A DNA stretch of 34,215 nt from Actinomycetes bacterium (GTDB lineage: Bacteria > Actinomycetota > Acidimicrobiia > Acidimicrobiales > Acidimicrobiaceae). Both the position numbers and the translations under genes were made by a program. Below are positions 18,237-25,524 of the stretch, piece by piece (the stretch's first letter is position 1; each line of letters opens with the position of its first letter). The notes beneath the pieces are model-generated. The model was not told the DNA's origin and searched no databases. It worked only from the letters and a program-made list of their open reading frames with translations. The stretch is from NCBI GenBank assembly GCA_021810525.1, contig JAJZIP010000012.1, forward strand, positions 1 through 34,215, in the 5' to 3' direction.

Positions 18237-18956
18237 ATGAGCGATGATCTGGCTGAAAATGAAGTCGTGGTACCGGGAGTCCCCAGAGAGGGCTGGTCGG
18301 TCCTGCACCTTTTCTTCCATGTGGCTCCCGGGATCGATAAGGCGGGGATAGCCGACGCTTTGAAGTCGGCGGTAGGGGACAGTTACCAGGTCGTGACCGC
18401 AACGTTGATGGGCCACAAGGCAGATATGGCCGTCATGGCTCTGGGTCCGGATATGTGTCGGCTGCGGAGGCTGCAAAGTGACCTCCAGAACTCAGGTCTT
18501 AGCCTTGCGGACTCCTATTTCTCACTAACCGAGGTTTCAGAGTATGCAAAGGGCCTACCTGTGGACAGAAGGGCTCCACGACTCTACCCGCTCCTTCCTC
18601 CTTCTGGGATGCGGGCTTTCTGCTTCTATCCGATGTCGAAAAGGCGTGAAGTCGGGGCTAACTGGTACCGTCTCAGCTACCAAGAGCGCGAAGAGCAGAT
18701 GATGGCGCACGGAGGATCAGGACGCAAGTTTTCCGGAAGGATCATCCAGTTGATCACCGGGTCCACCGGACTTGACCGCTACGAGTGGGGCGTCACTCTA
18801 TTTGGGCAGCGCATAGATGATATAAAAGATGTGGTTTATACGCTAAGATTCGACGAGGTGTCCGCCGTGTATGCCGAATTCGGCCCATTTTATGTCGGCC
18901 TAGTTGACAAGCCCGAGACAGTTCTCGCAACATGCCTTTCAGGTTCAAACCAGTGA
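18237..18956 (+). CDS. hemQ: Coproheme decarboxylase HemQ (ChdC)
   Basis: HemQ decarboxylates coproheme III to haem b, the last step of the coproporphyrin-dependent pathway of Gram-positive bacteria. The chlorite-dismutase-fold protein has the catalytic tyrosine Y131 in FCFYPMSKRR, the NWY motif and the haem-ligand histidine H158 in MMAHGGSGR. The chlorite dismutase distal arginine is not in its place, which speaks against chlorite dismutase. The frame is open from 18162, but GAGGAG (18225-18230) 6 bp before ATG 18237 gives 239 residues, close to actinobacterial HemQ. larE follows after about 40 bp. No other haem gene is in the window. Confidence 0.94.
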   Translation: MSDDLAENEVVVPGVPREGWSVLHLFFHVAPGIDKAGIADALKSAVGDSYQVVTATLMGHKADMAVMALGPDMCRLRRLQSDLQNSGLSLADSYFSLTEVSEYAKGLPVDRRAPRLYPLLPPSGMRAFCFYPMSKRREVGANWYRLSYQEREEQMMAHGGSGRKFSGRIIQLITGSTGLDRYEWGVTLFGQRIDDIKDVVYTLRFDEVSAVYAEFGPFYVGLVDKPETVLATCLSGSNQ

Positions 18957-18998
18957 GCCGTTGCGCTCCATGGAGGTCAGAACCATATGGAGATTCAA

Positions 18999-19868
18999 AT
19001 GAATGAGCAATCGGCATCACCGAAGGAGCAGCTTTCGCAGGCAGGCTTTGAGATTGTGGCGTCTCACAGCGTATTTACCGCCCTGGTCTCTCGCTTGCGA
19101 GAGCTGGGAGGGGTGGCTGTCGCCTTTTCGGGAGGCGTGGATTCGACATTTTTGGCCTTTGTCGCAAGAGCGGTATTGGGCAGAGACGGTGTGCAAGCGA
19201 TAACCGCGGTATCGCCTTCTCTAGGGAGTGGAGAGTTTGAGCACTGTCGATATCTGGCTGAGCTCTGGGACATTCCATTCCTCTCCGTTCTTACGCGAGA
19301 GATGGAGAATCCGAATTACCTGGCAAATAGAGAGGACCGTTGCTACTGGTGCAAAGCTGAATTGATGAGCTCAATCGCGCCCATCATTGAGTCAACCAAC
19401 TTTCACGTTGTCTTGGGAGTCAATCTCGACGACCTGGGGGATCATAGGCCTGGGCAGCAGGCCGCCAAAGAGGCCAGTGCATTCTTCCCTCTCGTGGATG
19501 CCGGGTACACGAAAACCCTCATAAGAGAGCACTCGCGAGAGCTCGGGCTTTCCACCTGGGATCGTCCTCAGTCCGCCTGCCTTGCCTCTCGCATTCCTTA
19601 TGGTACTCCGGTCTCTTTACCGATCCTCGCCCAACTTGATCGTGCAGAGGCCGCGCTGAAAAGGCTCGGTTTCGCTCAGGTGAGGGTAAGACACTACGAC
19701 TCATTAGCGAGAATCGAATTCACGATCGAAGACCTTGAGCGGGCATTGGAAAAGCGCGTAGAGATTGTCGCAGCAGTCCGACGTGCAGGCTATGACTACG
19801 TTACGGTTGATCTTGAAGGCTTCAGATCGGGGAATTTAAATTCCAAGATTATCCCACAAGTGTCTTAG
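18999..19868 (+). CDS. larE: ATP-dependent sacrificial sulfur transferase LarE
   Basis: LarE adenylates the carboxylates of pyridinium dicarboxylate mononucleotide and donates sulfur from its own cysteine, to make the nickel-pincer cofactor of lactate racemase and relatives. The protein has the PP-loop FSGGVDST near residue 45, RCYWCK, GVNLDDLGDHRPG, and the segment QSACLASRIPYG, whose Cys corresponds by position to the sacrificial Cys176 of Lactobacillus LarE (inference). ATG 18999 has GGAG 7 bp upstream; ATG 18987 is an alternative. Neither larB nor larC is adjacent. It lies between hemQ and a NIL-domain gene, 56 bp before the latter. Confidence 0.9.
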   Translation: MNEQSASPKEQLSQAGFEIVASHSVFTALVSRLRELGGVAVAFSGGVDSTFLAFVARAVLGRDGVQAITAVSPSLGSGEFEHCRYLAELWDIPFLSVLTREMENPNYLANREDRCYWCKAELMSSIAPIIESTNFHVVLGVNLDDLGDHRPGQQAAKEASAFFPLVDAGYTKTLIREHSRELGLSTWDRPQSACLASRIPYGTPVSLPILAQLDRAEAALKRLGFAQVRVRHYDSLARIEFTIEDLERALEKRVEIVAAVRRAGYDYVTVDLEGFRSGNLNSKIIPQVS

Positions 19869-19924
19869 AATGCCGTGGTTGGCTAGTCTCTAGAGTGTTG
19901 TTATTTGAAGCTCGGAGGCAGGAT

Positions 19925-20164
19925 TTGGCAACTCAAAGAGTCAAGCTCATCTATCCGGAGTCCCTGATCACCAGACCTGTCCTGTCTGAAGTGACGCTTC
20001 AGTTCAAGGTGATGTCGAACATTCGTCGAGCCGCGGTCGATGAAGGCAGTGGATGGATAATTTGTGAGTTAGAGGGCGATGCAGAGTCGATAAGGCGGGC
20101 CATGGACTGGGTGGCTTCGCTCGGTGTCGAAGTCGAAGGCTTGGGCGACGTCGTAGAAAGCTGA
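19925..20164 (+). CDS. Small NIL-domain protein
   Basis: A 79-residue protein consisting of one NIL domain, the ferredoxin-like ACT-related fold also found at the C-terminus of the methionine importer ATPase MetN and in methanogen homocysteine-synthesis proteins. The typical start RVKLIYPESLITRPVLSEV is followed by the core segment FKVMSNIRRA and the helix ending GVEVEGLG. I place the start at TTG 19925 because GGAGG at 19914-19918 lies 6 bp upstream; the frame opens at 19895. It probably belongs to the larE transcript. Stand-alone NIL proteins often sit near sulfur or thiol amino-acid genes; a ligand or partner role here is inferred. Confidence 0.82.
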   Translation: MATQRVKLIYPESLITRPVLSEVTLQFKVMSNIRRAAVDEGSGWIICELEGDAESIRRAMDWVASLGVEVEGLGDVVES

Positions 20165-20275
20165 TCGGCGACCGAACATCCACCAGCCCTCTCGTCCGGG
20201 ATTCCGCTTCGACTCCATAATCCCTACACTGCAATCGATGAACTCGCAAAGGTACTTGCATGTCGAGCGAGGACG

Positions 20276-20683
20276 TCATTCAACCGGTGTCACACCTGCC
20301 GTGCAGTAGAGGCATCTGGATGCTGCAGCCGGTATCGACGAGAGACATTCTGGGCAGTCTCTCATCGGTGTCGACGGATCGTTTGTCTTGGAAAGCCTTG
20401 ACGTCATTCGTGCGAAGGGAACTACGATAACGAAATAGACGACGAGGGCGATGATTATGAAGGTCACAACGTTGTTCAAGAAGTCACCGTAGGCGAACTT
20501 GGAAGAGTTGACCGTGAAATACAGCTGCGCAAAGTCAGGCTGTTTGACGAATGCAGCGATTATCGGAGTGATGAGATCTGAGACCGTTGCCGTCACGACC
20601 TTGGCAAATGCGGTTCCAATGACAAACGCGACGGCCAGTTCTATGAGATTTCCTCGGAGCAGGAACTTCTTGAAGCCGCTCAT
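20276..20683 (-). CDS. mscL: Large-conductance mechanosensitive channel MscL with zinc-ribbon tail
   Basis: MscL opens a wide pore in the cytoplasmic membrane under hypo-osmotic tension. The 135-residue protein has the N-terminal amphipathic helix (MSGFKKFLLRGN), TM1 (LIELAVAFVIGTAFAKVV) and TM2 (VVTFIIIALVVYFVIVVPF). Instead of the usual charged C-terminal bundle it ends in a four-cysteine zinc-ribbon-like module, CPECLSSIPAAASRCLYC. The start ATG 20683 has GGGGG about 8 bp upstream; an upstream ATG at 20707 is open but less likely. It is convergent with the NIL gene, with no clear terminator in the 111-bp gap. Confidence 0.95.
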   Translation of the reverse strand: MSGFKKFLLRGNLIELAVAFVIGTAFAKVVTATVSDLITPIIAAFVKQPDFAQLYFTVNSSKFAYGDFLNNVVTFIIIALVVYFVIVVPFARMTSRLSKTNDPSTPMRDCPECLSSIPAAASRCLYCTAGVTPVE

Positions 20684-20829
20684 TGCGTTACCCCCTGTGC
20701 TCAACAATTGCTTATCACCGAGGCTAGCAAAGTTCGGGAACGCTAACTCGTTATCCTTGAAGTGATCGCTGCCGCGCGTTGCCGCAGCACTGGGCCGAAT
20801 GAGGTTGAGTCATATTCGAGAGTTCTGCC

Positions 20830-21015
20830 CTAGCTTTTCGGAACGTGCCAGCCAGCTTTCGAGATCCCGTCCCTAGGTTCGAAGAACAGGCAGTTTTCGG
20901 GACACGCAAAAGGAAAGGGTTCGTTCACGCCTAAGCGGCACTTTTCGATCTTGTCTCCGGATTTGACCGTCTGCATTATGTAGTGTTTGCACTCCGTGTT
21001 GACCGCCATCACCAT
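20830..21015 (-). CDS. Small cysteine-rich conserved hypothetical protein
   Basis: A protein of about 61 residues with four cysteines and a His (CKHYIMQ, KCRL, ACPENCLFFEPR), probably a small metal-binding fold. It resembles short uncharacterised actinobacterial proteins that I recall with the same CP-x2-C-x-FFEPR ending, but I know no function. The frame is open from 21084; ATG 21015 or 21009 places the start before the first conserved Cys. No strong ribosome binding site is seen. It is divergent from the Nudix gene. Confidence 0.65.
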   Translation of the reverse strand: MVMAVNTECKHYIMQTVKSGDKIEKCRLGVNEPFPFACPENCLFFEPRDGISKAGWHVPKS

Positions 21016-21077
21016 CGAGCATATATCTTGCTGGAAATGTGTCCGCAGTAGCAAATTTGTGAATTGACGAGGATTTG

Positions 21078-21806
21078 GTGTCACATTTGCAGAGATTTTT
21101 CGCTAGCTTCAATTATGTGGATGTTGCAAGATCAGCATTGAATCGATGGAGCGAGGCTCTTGCTGGCATTGCCAGTACAGGCCTTTCTTTTACGGATAGC
21201 CTCTACGAAAAGGAGCGATTCGAAGAGATACTTCATGTAGCTGCAGAGATTAAGGCCTTTCTTAACGGGCATCCCGATTTGGACGACCGATACGTGGATG
21301 AGGTTTATGAACTCTGGCGGGAGTCGATCGGCCGGGGAATTCCCGGCTATGTCACACCTAAAACGGCAGTTGGCGCGATAGTAGGAAATCAGCGCAAAGA
21401 GCTGCTCTTGGTTCGAAGGTCTGATTCCGGCGTTTGGCTATATCCAACCGGCTGGGCCGATGTTGGGTATAGCCCTGCGGAGATAGTAGCTAAAGAGGTT
21501 TTCGAGGAGACAGGGATCGTGGTCAGGCCCGCCAGACTGCTCTCGGTCGTCGACGGGATGCAGCGCGGCTTTACCACCGTGCCCATGTATTCGATGATTT
21601 TCTACTGCGAGCAGGTGGGCGGTGAGCTCAAGGCACACCCATTAGAGTGTCTCGAGGTTGGTTGGTTCACACAGGACGCTCTGCCAAGCCCTCTTGCTGC
21701 TGTAGGAAGCTGGGTGTCGATGGCGTTCGCAGCTGTCAACGGCGACCATGCCGAGACGTATTTTGATCCCCCGAGAGATCCGCTCTGGGCTTCACCAAAG
21801 GATTGA
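21078..21806 (+). CDS. Nudix hydrolase with N-terminal NUDIX_N domain
   Basis: The 242-residue protein has a NUDIX_N domain (about 20-60; RWSEALAGIASTGLSF, then YEKERFEEIL) followed by a Nudix domain (about 95-235). The Nudix box runs from G125 to I147. It departs from the canonical GX5EX7REUXEEXGU at two places (Tyr131 for Glu and Lys139 for Arg) while keeping the EVFEETG core; these changes are typical of the YjhB-like NUDIX_N family. Members hydrolyse nucleoside diphosphate derivatives such as ADP-ribose; the substrate here is unknown. GAGGA sits 4 bp before GTG 21078; TTG 21075 is an alternative. Confidence 0.88.
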   Translation: MSHLQRFFASFNYVDVARSALNRWSEALAGIASTGLSFTDSLYEKERFEEILHVAAEIKAFLNGHPDLDDRYVDEVYELWRESIGRGIPGYVTPKTAVGAIVGNQRKELLLVRRSDSGVWLYPTGWADVGYSPAEIVAKEVFEETGIVVRPARLLSVVDGMQRGFTTVPMYSMIFYCEQVGGELKAHPLECLEVGWFTQDALPSPLAAVGSWVSMAFAAVNGDHAETYFDPPRDPLWASPKD

Positions 21807-22189
21807 GTGCCTGACACCACGGATCGTGTCCTGTAGGATTTTTCCTTTCGAGATCACTTTGATCGATCTGCGGGACAGACCCCATCCGGAGAGCGGGGGC
21901 GATTCACGCTAACGGCGAAGCCGTTACATGCTTCAGGGGGAATACGTGGTTATTTTCCTATTATTGTCAGGCTACTCGACGATAAGAAGTTTTGGCAGCG
22001 ATAGGATTTCGTTCGGCCAACCACTGTGCATATCGCCTCGCAAGCACGGTGTTGTATTTGAGACTCCGGTTCGAGCTCGTAGATCCGGATGGGCCAGCTG
22101 CGAAGTTCCTCAGCTACTGTCTGGAGGCTAATGTGCGCATCCGTCCGTGCGGTTCGCAGGCCGGCGCCGACCGGCACGGGCTGGGGCTC
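21807..22189. other. Intergenic stretch with small hairpins, next to IS110 remnant
   Basis: No real gene is visible. GACAC (21813-21817) / GTGTC (21826-21830) followed by a T-run at about 21839-21843 may terminate the Nudix transcript. A 7-bp hairpin TAACGGC-GAA-GCCGTTA (21910-21926) followed by CTTCAGGGGGAATACGTGG resembles the hairpin-rich right ends of IS200/IS605 elements, but this is not certain. Overlapping open frames here have no family match. Confidence 0.4.
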
Positions 22190-22590
22190 AACGAGATGAC
22201 GGAGGACCTTGCGGGCGACGAAGCGCTTCAGACAGTGGACGATCTCAGGTTGGCTCTTGCCCTCGGCGGTGCGACGCCCGACACATTTCTTGGTGGCCGG
22301 GTTCCCGGTGGCTAAACGGACCATCACGATTCTCCGCAGGGCGTGGTCGGCCTGGCGGTTGCCGGAGCGATTGAGTTGGTGACGGACAGTCTTGCCTGAA
22401 GATGCCTCAACTGGTGAGACTCCGCACATAGCGGCAAAGGCGGCCTCGTTACGCAGCCGATCCGGGGTTGTCGCCGGCAGTGGTGAGCAAGATGGTGGCT
22501 ACCTCAGTTATGCTTGTGTCGGAATCGATGATCTTGTGGGTTGCCTCGATCCTGGACTCGAGCGCAAACCTTCTTCTGGTTACTCCTATG
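22190..22590 (-). pseudogene. IS110-family transposase remnant
   Basis: The minus strand encodes the C-terminal half of an IS110/IS116/IS902 transposase: CGVSPVEASSGKTVRHQLNR, GNRQADHALRRIVMVRLA and RRTAEGKSQPEIVHCLKRF are hallmarks of the Transposase_20 domain. Upstream the frame breaks by one base at about 22464: TAGDNP in one frame joins DRLRNEAAFAA in the other. Before that, FALESRIEATHKIIDSDTSI is joined directly to ATILLTTAGDNP, so the helix-hairpin segment LPGVGP is deleted. The N-terminal DEDD catalytic domain is absent. No DNA ends are recognisable. Boundaries are approximate. Confidence 0.85.
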
Positions 22591-22933
22591 TTGACATCCC
22601 TTGTGCCGACAGCTTAAGTCGGGCTCATCCGGTGTCACGAAATCTGGGGAACCTCAGACCACGATACTGAGGACGGTTTTTCGTTAGTTGAGGCAAAGCA
22701 GATCTCAAAAGCTTGCTAACTACCACCCGTGCCCCGGCATGTGAGCGTTTTCCCGTGAAAGTTAATCCGAAGCGCTTCGGTGACTCATGCAATGTAGATG
22801 CCATATGGCAGGTCTAGCGGCTGTATCAAACTCAAGGGACCTGACCTAAATCACTGGCTCGATCAAATATCGCTACGGCCTCTGAAGATTGCACTAACTG
22901 CAACGCCATGTAATAAAGGTATAAAGTCGTGCT
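22591..22933. other. Intergenic stretch with LacI-like palindrome upstream of lipoprotein gene
   Basis: No gene is seen. CCTCAG (22652-22657) / CTGAGG (22667-22672) followed by ACGGTTTTTCG resembles a short intrinsic terminator on the plus strand. A perfect 14-bp palindrome CCGAAGCGCTTCGG lies at 22767-22780; its AAGCGCTT core resembles operators of LacI-family repressors. A weak promoter (TTGCAC 22889-22894, TAATAA 22911-22916, spacing 16) precedes the lipoprotein gene. Confidence 0.5.
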
Positions 22934-25024
22934 GTGAAATCGTCCCTGCGTTACAGGTCTCTACCAATGGTAGCAGCGCTTCTAGCGGTGCTCGTTCTGA
23001 GCGCGTGCGGGCAGACAACACCGGCGGCAAAGATAAAAACCACCATCACGACACCGCCCATAGTCCAACACACCTCATATTCGGGAGCAGGGTGTTCCAA
23101 GGGTGATTTCGGAAATTATGGAACATCGCAGTCCATGACCGGGGCCATTTCGTCGTGCTTGCGCGTTGGTGCAGTGTCTAGCGGCTTGTACTCCATCGTG
23201 ATGAATCAAATCCCTATTTCAAAAGGCCCAGCAGTAGCTGCAAGAGGTTTGAAGGGCCCTACCGGAAGTACGGTGGGGCCTCCGGTCAATTTGAGCCTGT
23301 CGCCCAGCTCGGGAAAACCTGGAACGAAGGTGGTTGTAACCGGAATACTATCTTCGCCTCTTTCTCGAGAAATTACCCACGGGAACCTGTGCTGGGATAG
23401 TTGCAGAAGGGGACTCCAGTACTCCGGAGTCAATTTGAAATGGATGAATCCAACGACATTTGAGACAACTATGGTAGTACCGGGCGCACCTTGGATTAGC
23501 GCCGATCCCGTAAAGATAAGTCCGCTAATTTCAGGCGATTATCCTATCTCCATTCAGTGTCTGGGTGTCCTCAAGGGATGCGGCCTAGGTGGTTCTGAAG
23601 GCTCTGCCTCATTCCATTTGTCAGTTCCTAAAGGATCAACGCCTTGGTGTCGAACTCTCCCGAACTGCGCTTTTCTTTCGACAAGTCCCGGTGTGGCATT
23701 TCCTGGCGATGTCATAAAGGTAACCGGTTATGCGCCTCTGTTGTCTGTAATTGGGTCGGATCATCCCTTCGTATTCCAGCTAAACGTGAATCCCGGGGCT
23801 CCAAAGGGGTCAGAGGTGAAGATAGAGACGAAGGCGAATGCAAAGGGTTCGATAAAGGGTTCGATAACGGACCTGTATTTCGGCCATGCTCAACTCAAAG
23901 TTCAGCCACCTCCGACTTTTGCCAGCCTAGGCAAACTGAACCCTACGGCATTGGTGCCCGGAGGACTGTCACAAATTTCCAGCGATCCCACCAATCCGGG
24001 ACAAGTCGACTGGTGCAGCCAAGGGACAATTAACCTAGTCGGCCCAGGTGGAACCAAAACTATTTCAACTGCTCCTGTAGGTGCGTTACTGAAGCAATTA
24101 GGTTTTGGACTAACTGGAACTCCAGGATCTCCTGCAAACTGTATGGCGGTCGCCTCGAATGGAGCAGGAGTTACTCCAAATGTTGTGGCGGCTGCCTTTA
24201 GCGTTGCGCCACAAAAGTATGCACCGCCTGTGGCAGAGGTTGCTCTCTTGACAAAAAATGGAGGTGCAACTTGGCAACCGGTGCCAGTTCCCAAAGGTGC
24301 CAGCATGGATGGTTTTGGAGGTTTTCGCTACCAGGGGGGTTCGCTGGAGGTGCTCTTCCGCCGGGATTATTCAGCGCCGATGGCTCTTTCGACATATGCC
24401 AACCCACTGGTAGAGGCCACCGGAGACGGCGGGAGCAGCTGGGGTGTTCAAAATCTGTCCTGTCCCAAAACTGGACCTTGTGTCACATTTGGTCTTTTTA
24501 CCGACGGTAACTGTGCTGGAGCTATCGGTTCTAACCAGGCTTTAATATATAGCACTGACAATGGCCAAAGCTGGATTCAACCTAGTTGGCCTCAAATTGT
24601 CCGGACCTGTTCCCAGTCCCAATTGGCAGCTTTGCCCAACGGCCAAGAATTATTTGTGGAATCCGAATCGCAGTACCTGTTGAGACTCTCGTCAAATGGT
24701 GGGAAAACATGGACCGATGTCAGCGTTCCTTTACTCCAGGGAATGCAGCCGGGTTATGGCTTCGGGAGGGGAGGTGCGAATCTGTTGATGCTTCCAGAGG
24801 GTTCACTTTTAGTCACTGGCCAGCATGGAAGCAGTCACAACTGGGAATTGCTTCAATCCCGAGCGACCAAGTGGTGCCGGGTAGCTGGCCTGCCGCGTGG
24901 AGTTCAGCGCTCTGCGATCTACGGTTCGGTCTATGTCATAGGGAGCAAACTATGGTGGTTGACGGCGTCGAATAACCCCGCTCCCTCTGTAAACCAGCTC
25001 AACATCAGCGATCTTCACTGCTAG
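22934..25024 (+). CDS. Secreted lipoprotein with Asp-box (BNR-like) repeats
   Basis: The 696-residue product starts with a lipoprotein signal peptide: basic n-region, hydrophobic core and lipobox LSAC with the lipidated Cys at 25. Residues 110-330 look like beta-sandwich repeats (NLSLSPSSGKPGTKVVVTG and SPGVAFPGDVIKVTGYAP are similar to each other). The C-terminal half has four Asp-box motifs, TKNGGATW, GDGGSSW, STDNGQSW and SSNGGKTW, typical of sialidase-like or photosystem-assembly-type beta-propellers. The sialidase catalytic residues cannot be recognised, so binding rather than hydrolysis is likely. GTG 22934 is chosen because it includes the basic n-region; the ribosome binding site is weak. 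It is flanked on both sides by transposon remnants. Confidence 0.75.
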   Translation: MKSSLRYRSLPMVAALLAVLVLSACGQTTPAAKIKTTITTPPIVQHTSYSGAGCSKGDFGNYGTSQSMTGAISSCLRVGAVSSGLYSIVMNQIPISKGPAVAARGLKGPTGSTVGPPVNLSLSPSSGKPGTKVVVTGILSSPLSREITHGNLCWDSCRRGLQYSGVNLKWMNPTTFETTMVVPGAPWISADPVKISPLISGDYPISIQCLGVLKGCGLGGSEGSASFHLSVPKGSTPWCRTLPNCAFLSTSPGVAFPGDVIKVTGYAPLLSVIGSDHPFVFQLNVNPGAPKGSEVKIETKANAKGSIKGSITDLYFGHAQLKVQPPPTFASLGKLNPTALVPGGLSQISSDPTNPGQVDWCSQGTINLVGPGGTKTISTAPVGALLKQLGFGLTGTPGSPANCMAVASNGAGVTPNVVAAAFSVAPQKYAPPVAEVALLTKNGGATWQPVPVPKGASMDGFGGFRYQGGSLEVLFRRDYSAPMALSTYANPLVEATGDGGSSWGVQNLSCPKTGPCVTFGLFTDGNCAGAIGSNQALIYSTDNGQSWIQPSWPQIVRTCSQSQLAALPNGQELFVESESQYLLRLSSNGGKTWTDVSVPLLQGMQPGYGFGRGGANLLMLPEGSLLVTGQHGSSHNWELLQSRATKWCRVAGLPRGVQRSAIYGSVYVIGSKLWWLTASNNPAPSVNQLNISDLHC

Positions 25025-25239
25025 AAGAGGAGCACTTCAGGTAGCTCATTTAAAATTGACCAAAATGCTGCAACATCGCGAAATGTGAATCCACCTGGAG
25101 AAGAGGCTAACTTGAGGCCGCTGCCCTAAGTCACGAGCTAACCGGCATGATCTGGGAGGCTCTTATGACACAGGTGTCTGTTCCAAGCGCCACTCAAGCA
25201 AGAAGTAAGCAGAGAGATGTCGAGCGGTGTGTGAACACC

Positions 25240-25465
25240 GTAAACGTCTCTAACCTGTTTCGCCTGTGTGTACAGATCAGACAAGAACCGCGAGAGCCAA
25301 GCGGTCTTTGCTTGTAAAGCTTGCGGGCATGAACAACATGCGGACTCAAACGCCGCTATGGACATGCTTGCCACAGGACTTGGCACCTTTTTGGGGGTCT
25401 CAGGACGCAAAGGGACACCCGATTGCGGGCCCGGTGAAGCGCGATCCACCCGAGTGGCCTGAACT
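25240..25465 (+). pseudogene. TnpB C-terminal remnant (IS200/IS605 superfamily)
   Basis: The segment NRESQAVFACKACGHEQHAD followed by SNAAMDML is the second half of the TnpB zinc finger and the RuvC-III region, including the Asp of HADSNAA. The preceding SPVC in another frame is probably the first half of the zinc finger, so there is a frameshift near 25270-25285. Everything upstream (wedge domain, RuvC-I and II) is missing. The family is the one to which RNA-guided TnpB nucleases belong. This copy cannot be active. Confidence 0.8.
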
Positions 25466-25469
25466 ACCC

Positions 25470-25505
25470 GGGAATCCCCTTCCGTGAGTGCGGGGAGCAG
25501 GTCAA
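25470..25505 (+). mobile_element. IS605-type right end / omega-RNA-like hairpin
   Basis: TCCCC (25475-25479) and GGGGA (25492-25496) can pair around TTCCGTGAGTGC. The sequence then continues CAGGTCAAC. A C-rich/G-rich hairpin followed shortly by a GTCAA-like end is characteristic of right ends of tnpB-bearing IS200/IS605 elements, where the TnpB guide RNA scaffold also ends. It lies just downstream of the TnpB remnant, in the expected order. The exact cleavage point is inferred. Confidence 0.5.
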
Positions 25506-25524
25506 CCGATGGCGGGCTCCTCTT

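Noticed and set aside
21950-22189. Extension of the IS110 frame beyond the conserved C-terminus
   Set aside because: The frame stays open but similarity ends at about KRFVARKVLRHL; the remaining 80 codons look like read-through into unrelated DNA.
23644-24033. 129-codon alternative frame within the lipoprotein gene
   Set aside because: No family match; the main frame has a signal peptide, repeats and Asp boxes.
25138-25449. 103-codon minus-strand frame opposite the TnpB remnant
   Set aside because: It is the complement of the TnpB zinc-finger region and has no match of its own.
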